In this document: positions 15,859-26,939 of the stretch, in pieces
How the letters are laid out: each line of letters begins with the position of its first letter
Numbering within the stretch: position 1 is the first letter of the stretch
Source of the DNA: an uncultured Lachnospiraceae bacterium
Lineage (GTDB): Bacteria; Bacillota; Clostridia; Lachnospirales; Lachnospiraceae
Direction: 5' to 3'
Assembly: GCA_937891165.1 (NCBI GenBank)
Contig: CALAEX010000066.1
Location: forward strand, 8,788 to 72,787
DNA length: 64,000 nucleotides
Notes under the pieces: model-generated
The model's database searches: none
What the model was told of the DNA's origin: nothing
What the model saw: only the letters and a program-made list of their open reading frames with translations
Translations under genes and position numbers: made by a program

Positions 15859-18800
15859 ATGGCGGGTAACGAAATCAAGGTTTCAAATACCTATAAGCAG
15901 AAAAACGGAGCTAAGCTAAATGCGCAATGGCTTAGAAACGCTACAAGATCATTAGGTTCGAACTCAATGTCTGTATTACAAGACATTAGCCCTAATATCT
16001 ATAATGCTGCAGAAAGTGCAGTTGCTGTTACAAAAGCAATCCGTCGTACCAAAGTATCTTCTAATACTATAGCAAGAGCTATGGATAACAATAAGTATGT
16101 GAAGATGGGTAAGCGTGCTCTTAGTAACGCAATGAAAGATTTAAAAAGTGGAAACTTCAATAATACAACACGAGGTAGTGGTGGTTCTGAAGATGTAGAT
16201 ACGACATATCATTTTGGTGATGATAGTGAATCTTCAGGTAGTGAAGGTCAAATCCACACAACGATAAACTTTAATCCAGAAGGGTTAAATAATATCAATA
16301 ACTCAATTGTGCAACAAACAAAATACCAGATGCAAGCATCTCAGGCAAATATTGATACTATGGTTGCAACATCGAGTGCAATGATGGCAATGAACCAGAG
16401 AAATGCAGAAGCATCTTTAAATATGTTAAATAATATTAATAATAGCTTACAGGCTATTATTAAATATAATAACGAAAATATGACAAAATTCATCACTTCT
16501 AGTATGACATACTATGAGATGATGGGTAAAGCATACACATCAACTGAAAAGAAAAGAGATGAAAAAATAACAGGAACGGATCTTGTTGATAAGAGGGGTA
16601 ACTTATCCAAGGGTAAATTATCAGCGATATTAAAACAAAATCTAAAAGCTGCATATCAAGAATCTCAGCTTGGTGGTATGCTTGAAATGGTGGATAACTT
16701 CTCTGATGAAATCGTGAAGAATCCATTATCTTTTGTAACAAAACATCTGATTGAAAAATCTATTCCGAAAGCATTAAAAGAATCTACAAAGCAGTTAGAT
16801 AAAACGTTTGGTAACTTTGTTACTGAAATGCTGCTTCGCACTTCTAAGAAACTTATGGATAACCCTGGAGAACTTGGATTAAAAGGATTCCTCGGTAGAG
16901 TATTAAATATCGATGTAGAGCGTACAAAAGAGTTTAAATTTGCAGGTAAAATCAATACCGATGCTGCTAAATTCGACAAAATAACGCATCATGCTATATC
17001 TGCAGAGATACCTAAATATCTTAGGGAAAGTACGGCATACTTGAGACAACTTGTTATGTTAAATGGAGGAGACCCCGAGAGAGCTCTTAAAGGTTCTCAA
17101 ATATTTAACAGAGATACTGGTTCTTATGAACGTTACGGTGATTTTGGTAAATACCTTTTAGGTTCTATCAATACTGCTGTAACTAGAAGTATGCGTGAAT
17201 CCGATTTTGGTAAATCTTTAGATAAAGTTGGACGTAGTAATCTTGTAAAAGATAGCCAGAAAGATGCTTACGATAAATTATTAGACAACTTCTTTATTGC
17301 TTTAGAAAGAGAAGAAGGAAATGTTGACATCTCTAAACGTGGTGAAGATAGTGATGTTTCTAGAATCATGGCTAGTTTGTCTGGAGATAAAGGATTAAAA
17401 CGAATTCTAGAAGAATCTGTTTATGCTTCCTTTGCTAATGGACGTGCTGGTATGGGTGTTAACGCAGCAAGACTTCATGCAAAGTCTGCTCGTAATAAAC
17501 GTATTTCTGAATTAGAAGAAACTAATTTAGCAGAATTATCTGGGCTGGTAAAAACTGACCAGACGATTGATGATGCGTTAGCTTCTGTTCTTTATGGAAC
17601 AGACGGCAAAACTACAAGAACTCAAAGTTACACTCCAACCTCTATGCTTGGTAGACTATCTACCATCGAAAGATTATTGGATAGAGGTATCAACGTTCAA
17701 GTAGTTGGCAACGAAGGATTCGAATCTATTCATAAAGGTGTTCGAGGTCCTAAAACTGATAGAAAAAATGACGCTACTCCAAGTAATCGTCCAACAGAAG
17801 GTGATGCTTCTGATATTTCAGCTGAAGATTTGGCTAAAGGTATTAATGATGCTATGGGTGATGTAGCCTCTACTGATAATAGCGGTAAAGGAGGATTTAT
17901 CATCAATGCTCAAAACCATATCGGTAATATTATGCATCACATCGTTCGTGGTGATACTAGTGCTATTTATGCTGAAATGGGTGCTATGTTTGGTTCTGGA
18001 CTTATGAGTCTTGGACAAAAAATGAACGATTCTGTTTTAACTCCAATGAAGAAATTTATCTTTGGAGAAAAGGATGGAAAAGAATTCTCTATTACTGGTA
18101 AAGTAAAAGAGATGTTTGGTAATTTAAAATCCGATATGGCTGAGTTTGTTCTTGGACCTAAAGGAGAAGATGGAAAACGTGATGGAAAGAAAGCTACCGT
18201 TATGGGATTTTTACATGAAGGTATGGAATCCATGGCGAAATCTCTCTTTGGTGAAGAGAAATCTTTCGATGAGATTAAAGAACAGATTCGACAGAAAGTA
18301 CAAAAAAATTCTGAAACTGGATTAAAAGGTGCAATCATTGGTGGTGGTCTTGGACTTGCTAGTGGAGGTATATTAGGTACTTTAGTGGGTGGTCCTTTAA
18401 CTGGAGCATTCCTCGGAACTGCTACAGCAATTGCTTCCAAATCAAAAGGATTCCAGAAATTCGTTTTTGGTAATGTGATTGATGATGAAGGTAATGTTGT
18501 TGAAAAGACTGGTAAAGGATTAATTTCGGATGCAACTCAGACTTTCTTTAAAGACCATAAATCTGATATCGTAGGAGCTGCTGGTATTGGTGCTGTTGGA
18601 GGCATGTTAACTGGTGGTGGTTTACTTGGAACTATGGTTGGTGGTCCGCTTGCTGGAGCATTACTTGGTTCTGCAGTAGGAATTGCTAAGAATTCCAAAA
18701 CATTCCAAAAGTTTGTATTTGGTGAAGAAGTTACTGATGAAAAAACTGGTCAAAAGAAAAAGATTGGTGGTATTTTAAGTGCCTTCAATAGAGCATTCAG

Positions 18801-21800
18801 TGATGCAAATCCACAGAACAAAAGACCAGGACGTGAATTAGTCGCTCGTGGTACTGTAGGAGCTGGAGCTGGTTTACTTCTTAGTATGTTCACCCCACTT
18901 GGACCAATTGGTGGGGCTGCTTTAGGACTTGCTGGTTCTATGGTTGCTTCTAAAGACAAGTTCCATGAACTTCTTTTTGGTAAAGAAGAAGATAAAGGAA
19001 AAGGTACCAATGAAGGTTTAGTGAATAGATTAGGTGCTCAAATTTCTAAAACCGTCGTAGCACCTTTGGCAAATATTGCTAAAAATGCTTTAATGGATGT
19101 TAGAGATGCTGTCTTTGATAAAGTATTGTCTCCTATCGTAGATTTAGCAGAACCACTTGCTGGTATGGCTAGGAGATTATACGATAAAGTGGAAGAAAAA
19201 GTATCTGGTGTTTTTGATACTTTGAAATCTAAACTTTTTAATGTGGCGAAAGGTATCGGTAACTTATTTAGAGCTGGAATCAATAAAGTTTTAAATAGAG
19301 ATAGTGATAAACCTAGTCTTATTGGTGGTGCTTTAAATATTATTAGTGGTGGTGCTAGAAAAGCTAGCGATGTAATGAGAGCTAGCAATGCCAAAGCGTC
19401 ATCTAAGAAATGGTTTGATCCATCTTTTAGAACCACAAATGAATTTAAAGATAAATATCAGGCAATGATGACCGAATGGGATAATTTAAGTCCTGAAGAA
19501 AGACAGAAATTCAAATCACTTAAGAATTTCGAAAAAGAATATGCCAAACGTGCTTTCTATTATGGTGGTAATAGTAGAAGTGCTATGAGAAAATCTGCTG
19601 AAGATAGAAAGAAAGATCGTTTAGAGAGACAAGCTGAACAGAAAGAAATTACCAATCGTGAAAACTTAATTACGCGTCTTACGGGTGGAAAATACTCTAC
19701 CGATAGTGAAGAAGCTAGAAAAGCTGCTTTGGATGCTTATAAGAAGAGTCGTGGTTATAAACGTGGTAAAGGTATGGCTGGATTTGATGACGCCACAGTT
19801 CAGAAATTATTATCACCAATGACTGCTCAAGGTGCAACAGTTGAAAATGAACAACTTGATGAATTAAAAGAGCAGAATAGTAAGCTTGATAGTCTTATTG
19901 GTGGTGTAGCTGCTATCATAAGCACTATTACAGGTGCTCCTGTAAGATTAGCAAAAAGTGGATTTAAAACGTTTACTGGTGGTATTAAAGATACAATCAA
20001 TGAACGTAGACAAAGTAAAGACGACCACGATGCCATGATGGATGACATCATGAATAGTTCTCGTACTACTGAGAATTGGATTCGAATGGAAGGTGAAAAA
20101 GCTTTCAATGGAAACAGAAAAGATTTCAGTTTCCATATTTCGAAAAAAGAATATAAACGTCTTAAACGTTATTCCAAAAATCCAAATAGTGTCTATTATC
20201 AGATGGCTAATGAGATTTTGGATGAAAACGCTGATCCAGAAAGAAGAAAACGATTATATGAAGATTATCTTAAAGGTAGAGAAGAAAGAAAACAAGAAAG
20301 ACAGGATGCTCGTGATACTCATGTAGGAAATATTAGACGTGCTTATAGAAATACCAATGACATTATTCGTGGTGGATATGCTATTGGTACAAAGAATGCT
20401 ACACCTGGTGTTCATCGTGTCGGCGAACAAGGAGTGGAGCTTATTTATTTTAATGGTGGTGAAAGAGTTTACTCTAATAATGAATTACTTAATGTAAGAC
20501 TTGTTGATGTAGAACCTAATGCCGCTAAAGTAATGAATACTAATGGAGAACAGAAAGTTGTTCTCGTTGGACAGAATGGATTACTTGCAACTTATGGAAC
20601 AACTGCCAGACTCGATGCTAAGACAGATAATAAATCCAGAATTGAAAAAGCATTAAAAGACCCTAAATCCTTAATCAGTTACGACTGGGTTAAATCTGAT
20701 AATGGTGACGATGATGGAGGAGATGGTGGTGACGGAGGAGATGATGACGAAAAGAAATCTCTTCTGGATAAATTAGGAGAAGTTGCAGGAAATCTTGGAA
20801 AAGCTTTACTTGCAGGTGGTGGAATTGCTGCTTTATTTAAACTTCTCAATAGTGAAAAATTCCAAGAGTTCTTAGAGAACTTTGGTGTGGTAGCAGAACG
20901 TTCTGCTGAAACTGTAGGAGAAATGAATGATATTGGCGGAAACACTGGTGGAACGGATATTCCTACAGCAACTGGAAATGTAATCAGTAGATTGCTTAGT
21001 GGATATTTCTTTACAGATAAAGAAGGTAATGTAGATGGTATAGGAAAATCTTTAATGAGGGGTTCTAGACAGGTGATGAAAACTGCTCTATTCGGCAGAA
21101 GTTTTAGACCGATGGATATCATTAAGCATCCATTCAAAACCATCAAAGGAATACCAGATGCTATTAGTAAATTAAAACACCCGATTAAAAATTCCACATT
21201 CTATCAACAGGTTAATGGTGGATCAAAAGTTGTTAAAGGTTTCTTATCCGGTGGAGTCGATGAAGCGAATGAATATGTTGTTGAAACTGTGAGTAATATG
21301 ACTCGTAAAGGTAAAGGTCTATTTGGTAATACTAACTTAATAGACATAATGAAAGAGAAGAAACCGACACAAGCAGCGGACAATGTAGTTGACTTTGCTG
21401 CCGAACGAGCTAAACGAGGAGCTGCCCAAAAAGGAACGCAAAAAGCGGTTCAGGAGGGTGCTCAAAAAGCTGCCGTTGAAGCGGCACAAAAAGCAGCTGT
21501 TGAAACTGCACAAAAAACCACACAAGAGGGTATTCTGGAATTTTGTGAAAAAGCTATCAAAGAAGCTATGCAAAATATTACACAGTCTTTAACTGAGAGA
21601 CTTGGTAAAACTTCTGGTGGTAAAATTGTAAAAGCGTTAGCTACAAAAACTGATAACGTTATTAAACTTTTGAAAAAAGCTACTGTAGGTCCATTGGCTG
21701 AATTTGTAGGAAAGAAACTTGCTAAACTTGGTACTTTTGTCGGTACTAATGCTGCAGTTGCTGCTACTGGTATCGGTGTTCTTGGTATCTTGGCAAAAGA

Positions 21801-24720
21801 TGCTATCTGGATGACTTGTGGAGCTATTAACAGTGCAGGAAAAGGTGGGGCTGCAAGACTCTTTAAATGTGAACAAGATGCTGTTGACTGGAAGATGAGA
21901 TTAATCGCTTCTTCAGTTGCCGCACTTGCTGAAACAACACCTGGTACTGTAGTAGATATTATAAATGAAATTGTTGTTGCTTGTTGTAGTTATGACTTCA
22001 TTTGCGACTTTGCAACATCAATATATCTTACATTATCTAACGACGAAAAAGATAAAATACTTCTTAACTCCCAGAATGCTTTAAAAACTGATTATAAAGC
22101 ATACCATGAAAGTACTTTGGAAAAAGAATGGAACGCTTGGAAAACAGATGGAGTTGATGAAGATAAATCATTGACTTTGGATCAGTTTAAAGAAAAAGTT
22201 AAAACTGGCAAAATCCAAGCAGACATTATGAGCTTTGACGAATACAATGATGATGTTAATAAGACATTCGGTGCACATGCTTGGGATGCTACTGTTGGAG
22301 TAGCAAAAGACTTTGCAAAAGCTGCATCAAATATGGGGGTTTCTAAAACAACCACAACCAATGCTACTGTAACTGGTGCAAATACATATAAAGCTTCAAA
22401 CTATACAACTGGTACTGCAACAACAAGTTCTACCACATATAGTGCGAAACCTAATATGGGTATGGGTTATGGTGGAAGAGGTAATATACCATTTTATTCA
22501 CAAAAAGACCCTAGATGGAGCATGATGCCTTATGAACAAGGTGGTTATGGCGAAACTATGGGTAATGCAGGTTGTGGACCTGCTGCATTTGCGATGGCTG
22601 CTTCTGGAGCCGGAGCTAAAATTGACCCAGTTCAATCTGCTATGTTGATGAAATCGGTTGGTGCTAGAGACCATACTGGAACTAACTGGAATGGAATTAA
22701 CGCTGCTGCAGGAAGAATTGGACTTAACTCAGTAATGAGTAGAAACCCATCTACACAATTTGTAGATTCGCAGTTAGCTGCTGGTAAACCAGTAATTCTT
22801 TCTGGTCGTTCTGGTGGATATGGTGAAAATACTCCATTTACTTCACAAGGGCATTATGTCGTAGCAACTGGTAAAGATTCCAATGGTAATTATATCATTA
22901 ACGACCCTAACTATAGGGGAGGACAATCAAGACGTTATAACAAACGTGATATTATGAGAGAAACTGGAGCCGCTTGGGGCTTTGGTGGACGCGGTTTAGC
23001 TGGTGAAGGAAACGGAGCTATAGATAGAAAAGAATACAATAAAATTGTAGAAAAAGAAAGAAATCTTGAAAAATGGATTAGTATCTGTAGAGCAGTTAAA
23101 CAAATTATTGCAAACTATGGTGTAGGGTATAGTACTTCAAATCATGTAGATGTAACACTGGATGGAAAAACCGTTAAGAACAGAACCGACTGTTCCGGAT
23201 ATGTTTGTACATGTCTTAACTTCTATGGTATTGATAATCCGGGTTGGATGAAGTTTACAGATATGAGTAACTCTACATTATTAAATGCTGGTTTTGCACC
23301 ACAAAGATTCCAATCATTCGATGGGCTTAAAGAAGGTGATATTGTTGCCAACCCTAAACATGTAATGATTTTTGCATATACACAAAATGGAAAACGTTTC
23401 TATTATAACTGCGGAAGTGATAATAGTAACAACAGTCCAACACCAACAGATTATACATCATTCAACCCTACAGTTATCTGGAAACCAGGTGCTGAAGGTG
23501 CTGCTGCTATTTCTAATGTAGTAGGTGGCGAAATGGGTGATGTGAGCTATGGAGCAAATAGTGGAACAAATAGTACGACAAGTACCGGTTCTTCTGCACT
23601 TGGATTCTTTGGAAAGATTTCCACATTCTTCTCTGAACTTGGAAATAGGGCAATTGAAGGTATCACAACTGGAAATTGGAATATGGACTGGTCTGGAGTA
23701 TTTGATAGTGGAGCCACTTCTGGTGGAGCTTATACAGGTTCTTCATGGAATGGTACATCTACAGGAATAAATCCTTCTGCAGCAAAAGGTGTTGTAACCG
23801 GTAGTGCTGATGAAAAAGAATTATTTGAGAAATTAACCAGTAGTGCTTTCGGTCTTACAAAAGCTGGAGCTTCTGGACTTATGGGTAATCTTTATGCAGA
23901 ATCTGGTCTTAAACCAAATAATATGGAAAACTCATACGAATCTAAATTAGGATTAAATGACATTACCTACACCAATGCGGTAGATAATGGAAGTTATACT
24001 AACTTTGTTAATGACAGAGTTGGTTATGGATTGGCTCAGTGGACATCTGCTGGTAGAAAACAAGGATTGATTGATCTTGCTAGAAGAAAAGGTCATTCTA
24101 TCTCTAGCACAGATGTACAAACAGAACACTTGATAAATGAACTTAAGTCCAGTTATAAGAAAACATACGGCATTCTTACTACAACAAATAATGTACGTGA
24201 AGCATCCGATATAGTTCTTCATGACTTTGAAAGACCTGCAGATCAATCTGCAGCAATGGAAGAAAGACGAGCTTCTAATGGTATGGCATATTATGAAAAA
24301 TATGCTAATATGTCTGATACAAATACTGATATGACAAAGAAAGATTTCATCAATACTATCGAAGCCGATAAGGCTACTGGTGGTTATGGGGATTCTGTTT
24401 ATACAAGTATCAATAATCCTAATAAAAATACATTAAAATACCAAGAAGGTGGACACGGTACTGCTAACGATGAAAGTGTTATAGTTTATCTTAAACAAAT
24501 CCTTCAAGTACTGGGAGAATCTTCTGATAAGTTAAATGCATTGAATTATTTGAAAAACATCAGTAATTCAGCGGGAGGTAGAGGAGGAAATGTGACTAAT
24601 AATACATTTATTGGTCAAAAGAACCCATCTCCAGTAAAGCATAGTGAACCTATCCCAATTCCAAAAACAGATTCTGCTAAATATACAATCGCTCAAAAGA
24701 TTGCAAGAGGTGGTTTATAA
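15859..24720 (+). CDS. Giant tape measure protein with peptidase C39-like, NlpC/P60-like and tail-lysozyme modules
   Basis: About 2,953 residues; sets tail length and, here, helps cross the cell wall. ATG 15859 is preferred to in-frame ATG 15841 because AAAGGAAG lies between them. The N-terminal 800 residues are helical. Three Gly-rich hydrophobic segments follow near 824-858, 904-944 and 994-1031, each ending in a K.FQKFVFG-like tail. PGVHRVGEQGVELIYFNGGE near 1515 is a tape-measure motif, then an Asp/Gly linker. Near 2210-2350 is a C39-like peptidase (NAGCGPAAF, GHYVV, NDPNY). Near 2440-2510 is an NlpC/P60 domain (DCSGYV, PKHVMIF). Near 2655-2820 is a phage tail lysozyme (GNLYAESGL, GYGLAQW). 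The first gene of the tail block. Confidence 0.93.
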   Translation: MAGNEIKVSNTYKQKNGAKLNAQWLRNATRSLGSNSMSVLQDISPNIYNAAESAVAVTKAIRRTKVSSNTIARAMDNNKYVKMGKRALSNAMKDLKSGNFNNTTRGSGGSEDVDTTYHFGDDSESSGSEGQIHTTINFNPEGLNNINNSIVQQTKYQMQASQANIDTMVATSSAMMAMNQRNAEASLNMLNNINNSLQAIIKYNNENMTKFITSSMTYYEMMGKAYTSTEKKRDEKITGTDLVDKRGNLSKGKLSAILKQNLKAAYQESQLGGMLEMVDNFSDEIVKNPLSFVTKHLIEKSIPKALKESTKQLDKTFGNFVTEMLLRTSKKLMDNPGELGLKGFLGRVLNIDVERTKEFKFAGKINTDAAKFDKITHHAISAEIPKYLRESTAYLRQLVMLNGGDPERALKGSQIFNRDTGSYERYGDFGKYLLGSINTAVTRSMRESDFGKSLDKVGRSNLVKDSQKDAYDKLLDNFFIALEREEGNVDISKRGEDSDVSRIMASLSGDKGLKRILEESVYASFANGRAGMGVNAARLHAKSARNKRISELEETNLAELSGLVKTDQTIDDALASVLYGTDGKTTRTQSYTPTSMLGRLSTIERLLDRGINVQVVGNEGFESIHKGVRGPKTDRKNDATPSNRPTEGDASDISAEDLAKGINDAMGDVASTDNSGKGGFIINAQNHIGNIMHHIVRGDTSAIYAEMGAMFGSGLMSLGQKMNDSVLTPMKKFIFGEKDGKEFSITGKVKEMFGNLKSDMAEFVLGPKGEDGKRDGKKATVMGFLHEGMESMAKSLFGEEKSFDEIKEQIRQKVQKNSETGLKGAIIGGGLGLASGGILGTLVGGPLTGAFLGTATAIASKSKGFQKFVFGNVIDDEGNVVEKTGKGLISDATQTFFKDHKSDIVGAAGIGAVGGMLTGGGLLGTMVGGPLAGALLGSAVGIAKNSKTFQKFVFGEEVTDEKTGQKKKIGGILSAFNRAFSDANPQNKRPGRELVARGTVGAGAGLLLSMFTPLGPIGGAALGLAGSMVASKDKFHELLFGKEEDKGKGTNEGLVNRLGAQISKTVVAPLANIAKNALMDVRDAVFDKVLSPIVDLAEPLAGMARRLYDKVEEKVSGVFDTLKSKLFNVAKGIGNLFRAGINKVLNRDSDKPSLIGGALNIISGGARKASDVMRASNAKASSKKWFDPSFRTTNEFKDKYQAMMTEWDNLSPEERQKFKSLKNFEKEYAKRAFYYGGNSRSAMRKSAEDRKKDRLERQAEQKEITNRENLITRLTGGKYSTDSEEARKAALDAYKKSRGYKRGKGMAGFDDATVQKLLSPMTAQGATVENEQLDELKEQNSKLDSLIGGVAAIISTITGAPVRLAKSGFKTFTGGIKDTINERRQSKDDHDAMMDDIMNSSRTTENWIRMEGEKAFNGNRKDFSFHISKKEYKRLKRYSKNPNSVYYQMANEILDENADPERRKRLYEDYLKGREERKQERQDARDTHVGNIRRAYRNTNDIIRGGYAIGTKNATPGVHRVGEQGVELIYFNGGERVYSNNELLNVRLVDVEPNAAKVMNTNGEQKVVLVGQNGLLATYGTTARLDAKTDNKSRIEKALKDPKSLISYDWVKSDNGDDDGGDGGDGGDDDEKKSLLDKLGEVAGNLGKALLAGGGIAALFKLLNSEKFQEFLENFGVVAERSAETVGEMNDIGGNTGGTDIPTATGNVISRLLSGYFFTDKEGNVDGIGKSLMRGSRQVMKTALFGRSFRPMDIIKHPFKTIKGIPDAISKLKHPIKNSTFYQQVNGGSKVVKGFLSGGVDEANEYVVETVSNMTRKGKGLFGNTNLIDIMKEKKPTQAADNVVDFAAERAKRGAAQKGTQKAVQEGAQKAAVEAAQKAAVETAQKTTQEGILEFCEKAIKEAMQNITQSLTERLGKTSGGKIVKALATKTDNVIKLLKKATVGPLAEFVGKKLAKLGTFVGTNAAVAATGIGVLGILAKDAIWMTCGAINSAGKGGAARLFKCEQDAVDWKMRLIASSVAALAETTPGTVVDIINEIVVACCSYDFICDFATSIYLTLSNDEKDKILLNSQNALKTDYKAYHESTLEKEWNAWKTDGVDEDKSLTLDQFKEKVKTGKIQADIMSFDEYNDDVNKTFGAHAWDATVGVAKDFAKAASNMGVSKTTTTNATVTGANTYKASNYTTGTATTSSTTYSAKPNMGMGYGGRGNIPFYSQKDPRWSMMPYEQGGYGETMGNAGCGPAAFAMAASGAGAKIDPVQSAMLMKSVGARDHTGTNWNGINAAAGRIGLNSVMSRNPSTQFVDSQLAAGKPVILSGRSGGYGENTPFTSQGHYVVATGKDSNGNYIINDPNYRGGQSRRYNKRDIMRETGAAWGFGGRGLAGEGNGAIDRKEYNKIVEKERNLEKWISICRAVKQIIANYGVGYSTSNHVDVTLDGKTVKNRTDCSGYVCTCLNFYGIDNPGWMKFTDMSNSTLLNAGFAPQRFQSFDGLKEGDIVANPKHVMIFAYTQNGKRFYYNCGSDNSNNSPTPTDYTSFNPTVIWKPGAEGAAAISNVVGGEMGDVSYGANSGTNSTTSTGSSALGFFGKISTFFSELGNRAIEGITTGNWNMDWSGVFDSGATSGGAYTGSSWNGTSTGINPSAAKGVVTGSADEKELFEKLTSSAFGLTKAGASGLMGNLYAESGLKPNNMENSYESKLGLNDITYTNAVDNGSYTNFVNDRVGYGLAQWTSAGRKQGLIDLARRKGHSISSTDVQTEHLINELKSSYKKTYGILTTTNNVREASDIVLHDFERPADQSAAMEERRASNGMAYYEKYANMSDTNTDMTKKDFINTIEADKATGGYGDSVYTSINNPNKNTLKYQEGGHGTANDESVIVYLKQILQVLGESSDKLNALNYLKNISNSAGGRGGNVTNNTFIGQKNPSPVKHSEPIPIPKTDSAKYTIAQKIARGGL

Positions 24721-24750
24721 AAGTACGGAATTGAACATTTAGAAAAACAA

Positions 24751-24789
24751 ATTCATAAGAGAGTCCAACAACTCTCTTATGAATTTTTT
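24751..24789 (+). terminator. Hairpin terminator after the tape measure gene
   Basis: ATTCATAAGAGAG and CTCTCTTATGAAT form a 13-bp stem with a T-run after it. It lies 20 nt before the ATG of the next tail gene, so it may be partial or processed rather than a full stop. Confidence 0.75.
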
Positions 24790-24809
24790 GTCAGACGGGG
24801 TGAAAAACT

Positions 24810-26312
24810 ATGGCTGATTATAAAACCAATGTCAGTAATGACAAACGAGCGATGATTAGTAATAACATGCGTTTGTTTGGATTACCATTTCAATTTATAG
24901 AATCGGTTGACCCCAGAATTGAATCTGTGTCAAAAATAATTGGAACTAACTTTGTAGAAAGAATTATTTCTGATGCTCCTACTGTTATGATTATTCCGGG
25001 TAAAGCAGTATTTTTACCAAATGCATCAAATAAGCAAGGAACTGCTCATGCATTATTAGCCGCTGCCCATGGTTCGGTAAGATCATTAACAAATGCATTG
25101 GAAGTTCAAAAAGATAAGCATATCAGATATTATGATTTTGAAGAGTCATATAATGAATATATTAAATATGTAAATATTATGTGTCGTACAGTTGCTGGTT
25201 TCTTAGAGATCACAGAAACTATTCAAGAAGGAAAAAATACGGTATCTTTTCAAAGTTATAACTGGAAAAATTACCGTTGGTCATCTGACCAATATTCTTC
25301 TGCGGCAGGTTCTGTAATTCAGAGCGCATGGAGTGCAACTGTCGGTAGTGCTATCGATTTGGCTCGTGGTGTGTGGGGTGGATTGAAAGGTTCTGTAGTC
25401 CATGCAGTTAGTTTAGATGGTGGAGGAGATGGAGATAGAGGAATTACAGGAACAAATAACTTTGTTCAGTTTTATATCGACCCTTCCAGTGGATCTTCTC
25501 ATAATATGAGTAACTCAGTTTCTCAATCGCAGATTAAATCAAGTCTGGATTCGGCTAGTGCAACCGTTAAAGAATTCCAATTTGTTGCTAACTCTGCTGG
25601 TATTCAAATGCCAGAACAGATGGAACAAATGACAGAAAGTGGATTAGATGCCTTAACTGCAAGTTTAGGTGGTGGAGATGGTCCTTTTGGTACAGTAATA
25701 TCACAGTTACTTGGAGCTGGTAAAAGTGTGGTTAAAGGTGAAAATATCATCTTACCAGAAATCTATCAGAGTTCTTCAAGTGATATGGATTATACTATTG
25801 ATATTCATCTTCGTTCTCCATATGGAAATAAATATTCTGTATATATGGAAGTATTAGTTCCACTTTTACATTTAATTGCACTCACAGTTCCAAAACAGGC
25901 TACTGCAAATACATTTGGTTCTCCATTCTTAGTAAAGGCGTATTGTCCTGGTGTATTTAATATTAACCTTGGAATTATTGAATCTATGAGTATTTCAAGA
26001 CCAGCATCTGAAGATTGCTATTCAGTGGATGGTCTTCCAACAGAAGTTGATGTACAGCTTCGTATAAAAGATTTATACCATGATTTGTCAATCAGTTCTA
26101 CAAATGATAGAGCATTATTTGTTAATAATACTTCATTGATTGATTATCTTGCCACATTATCAGGTTTGGATTTAATTCAACCACAGATTGATACTAAATT
26201 AAACATGATAATTGCTAATTTTGGTGCAGGGATGCGAGATATTGATGATAACGTAGAATCTTTGATTTTTGACAAAATCGAAAGAACCTTTAGTGGGTTT
26301 ATTACACTTTAA
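24810..26312 (+). CDS. Putative baseplate/tail hub protein
   Basis: 500 residues directly after the tape measure gene. Visible parts: FGLPFQFIESVDPR near the start, a helix-rich N-terminal half with Gly/Ser linkers (SLDGGGDGDRGITG) and a C-terminal beta-rich domain with SRPASEDCYSVDGLPTEVDV. The last segment resembles the way tail-hub and baseplate proteins end in large phages. The position argues for tail tip or baseplate. I cannot name a family. Start ATG 24810 follows GGGGTGA. Confidence 0.7.
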   Translation: MADYKTNVSNDKRAMISNNMRLFGLPFQFIESVDPRIESVSKIIGTNFVERIISDAPTVMIIPGKAVFLPNASNKQGTAHALLAAAHGSVRSLTNALEVQKDKHIRYYDFEESYNEYIKYVNIMCRTVAGFLEITETIQEGKNTVSFQSYNWKNYRWSSDQYSSAAGSVIQSAWSATVGSAIDLARGVWGGLKGSVVHAVSLDGGGDGDRGITGTNNFVQFYIDPSSGSSHNMSNSVSQSQIKSSLDSASATVKEFQFVANSAGIQMPEQMEQMTESGLDALTASLGGGDGPFGTVISQLLGAGKSVVKGENIILPEIYQSSSSDMDYTIDIHLRSPYGNKYSVYMEVLVPLLHLIALTVPKQATANTFGSPFLVKAYCPGVFNINLGIIESMSISRPASEDCYSVDGLPTEVDVQLRIKDLYHDLSISSTNDRALFVNNTSLIDYLATLSGLDLIQPQIDTKLNMIIANFGAGMRDIDDNVESLIFDKIERTFSGFITL

Positions 26313-26328
26313 AGGAAAAAATAAAATT

Positions 26329-26937
26329 ATGAAAATGGAAACAGAGTATAAACAGGAGTACGGCAGTATTCCAAGAAATCGTTCGGAACGAATTGATGAG
26401 TTTATTAAAACTCATAACTTAGGAAAGTTTAAAATCTCTATCTTTGATGAGATTAAAAGAATCAATTCGATTCCATGGAAAGAAGAAAAGTTTATTATTT
26501 ACCTTTTACCGAAAGGAACGCCAAGACCTAGGTCTACATCCAGAGGTTCTTTTTTCTATGTGAAAGGAGCAAAAGATAATAAGACTTTTTTTAAGAAGCA
26601 GCTTATGAATATGGAAGATTTACCATATATTACAACAGCATGTGAGTTTGAATGTAATTCCTACTTTCCAATTCCAAAAGGAATGAAAGCAATAGAGCAG
26701 CTCCTTGCTGAATATGGATTTGTTAGACCAATTAGTAAACCTGATTGGGATAATTTAGGAAAGACTTATTCTGATATGATTCAAGATATTATATTAGATG
26801 ATGATGCTTTCATTATTGACGGGGCTTCCAGAAAATATTATAGTTGGAAACCGAGAATCGAAATCACTATCAAATATATGACAGATTACGATTCTAGTTT
26901 CAATAAAAATAAAATTCTTAAGAAAGGTAAAAAGTAA
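26329..26937 (+). CDS. RusA-like Holliday junction resolvase
   Basis: About 202 residues. Cuts branched DNA produced by recombination and replication. The RusA signature is clear near residues 135-180: SKPDWDNLGKTYSDMI, then LDDDAFIIDGASRKYY (the paired Asp residues that bind metal) and PRIEITIKY. The N-terminal part has the usual beta strand FIIYLLPKGTPRPRSTSR. ATG 26329 after AAAGG is chosen over an in-frame ATG at 26269 that would overlap the previous gene. Its place inside tail genes is unusual. Confidence 0.85.
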   Translation: MKMETEYKQEYGSIPRNRSERIDEFIKTHNLGKFKISIFDEIKRINSIPWKEEKFIIYLLPKGTPRPRSTSRGSFFYVKGAKDNKTFFKKQLMNMEDLPYITTACEFECNSYFPIPKGMKAIEQLLAEYGFVRPISKPDWDNLGKTYSDMIQDIILDDDAFIIDGASRKYYSWKPRIEITIKYMTDYDSSFNKNKILKKGKK

Positions 26938-26939
26938 CT

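Noticed and set aside
17967..21197. Several long minus-strand frames inside the tape measure gene (for example 17967-18440, 20679-21197)
   Set aside because: Low-complexity Ser/Pro/Leu/Asn translations opposite a Gly/Ala/Lys-rich gene, without ribosome sites.
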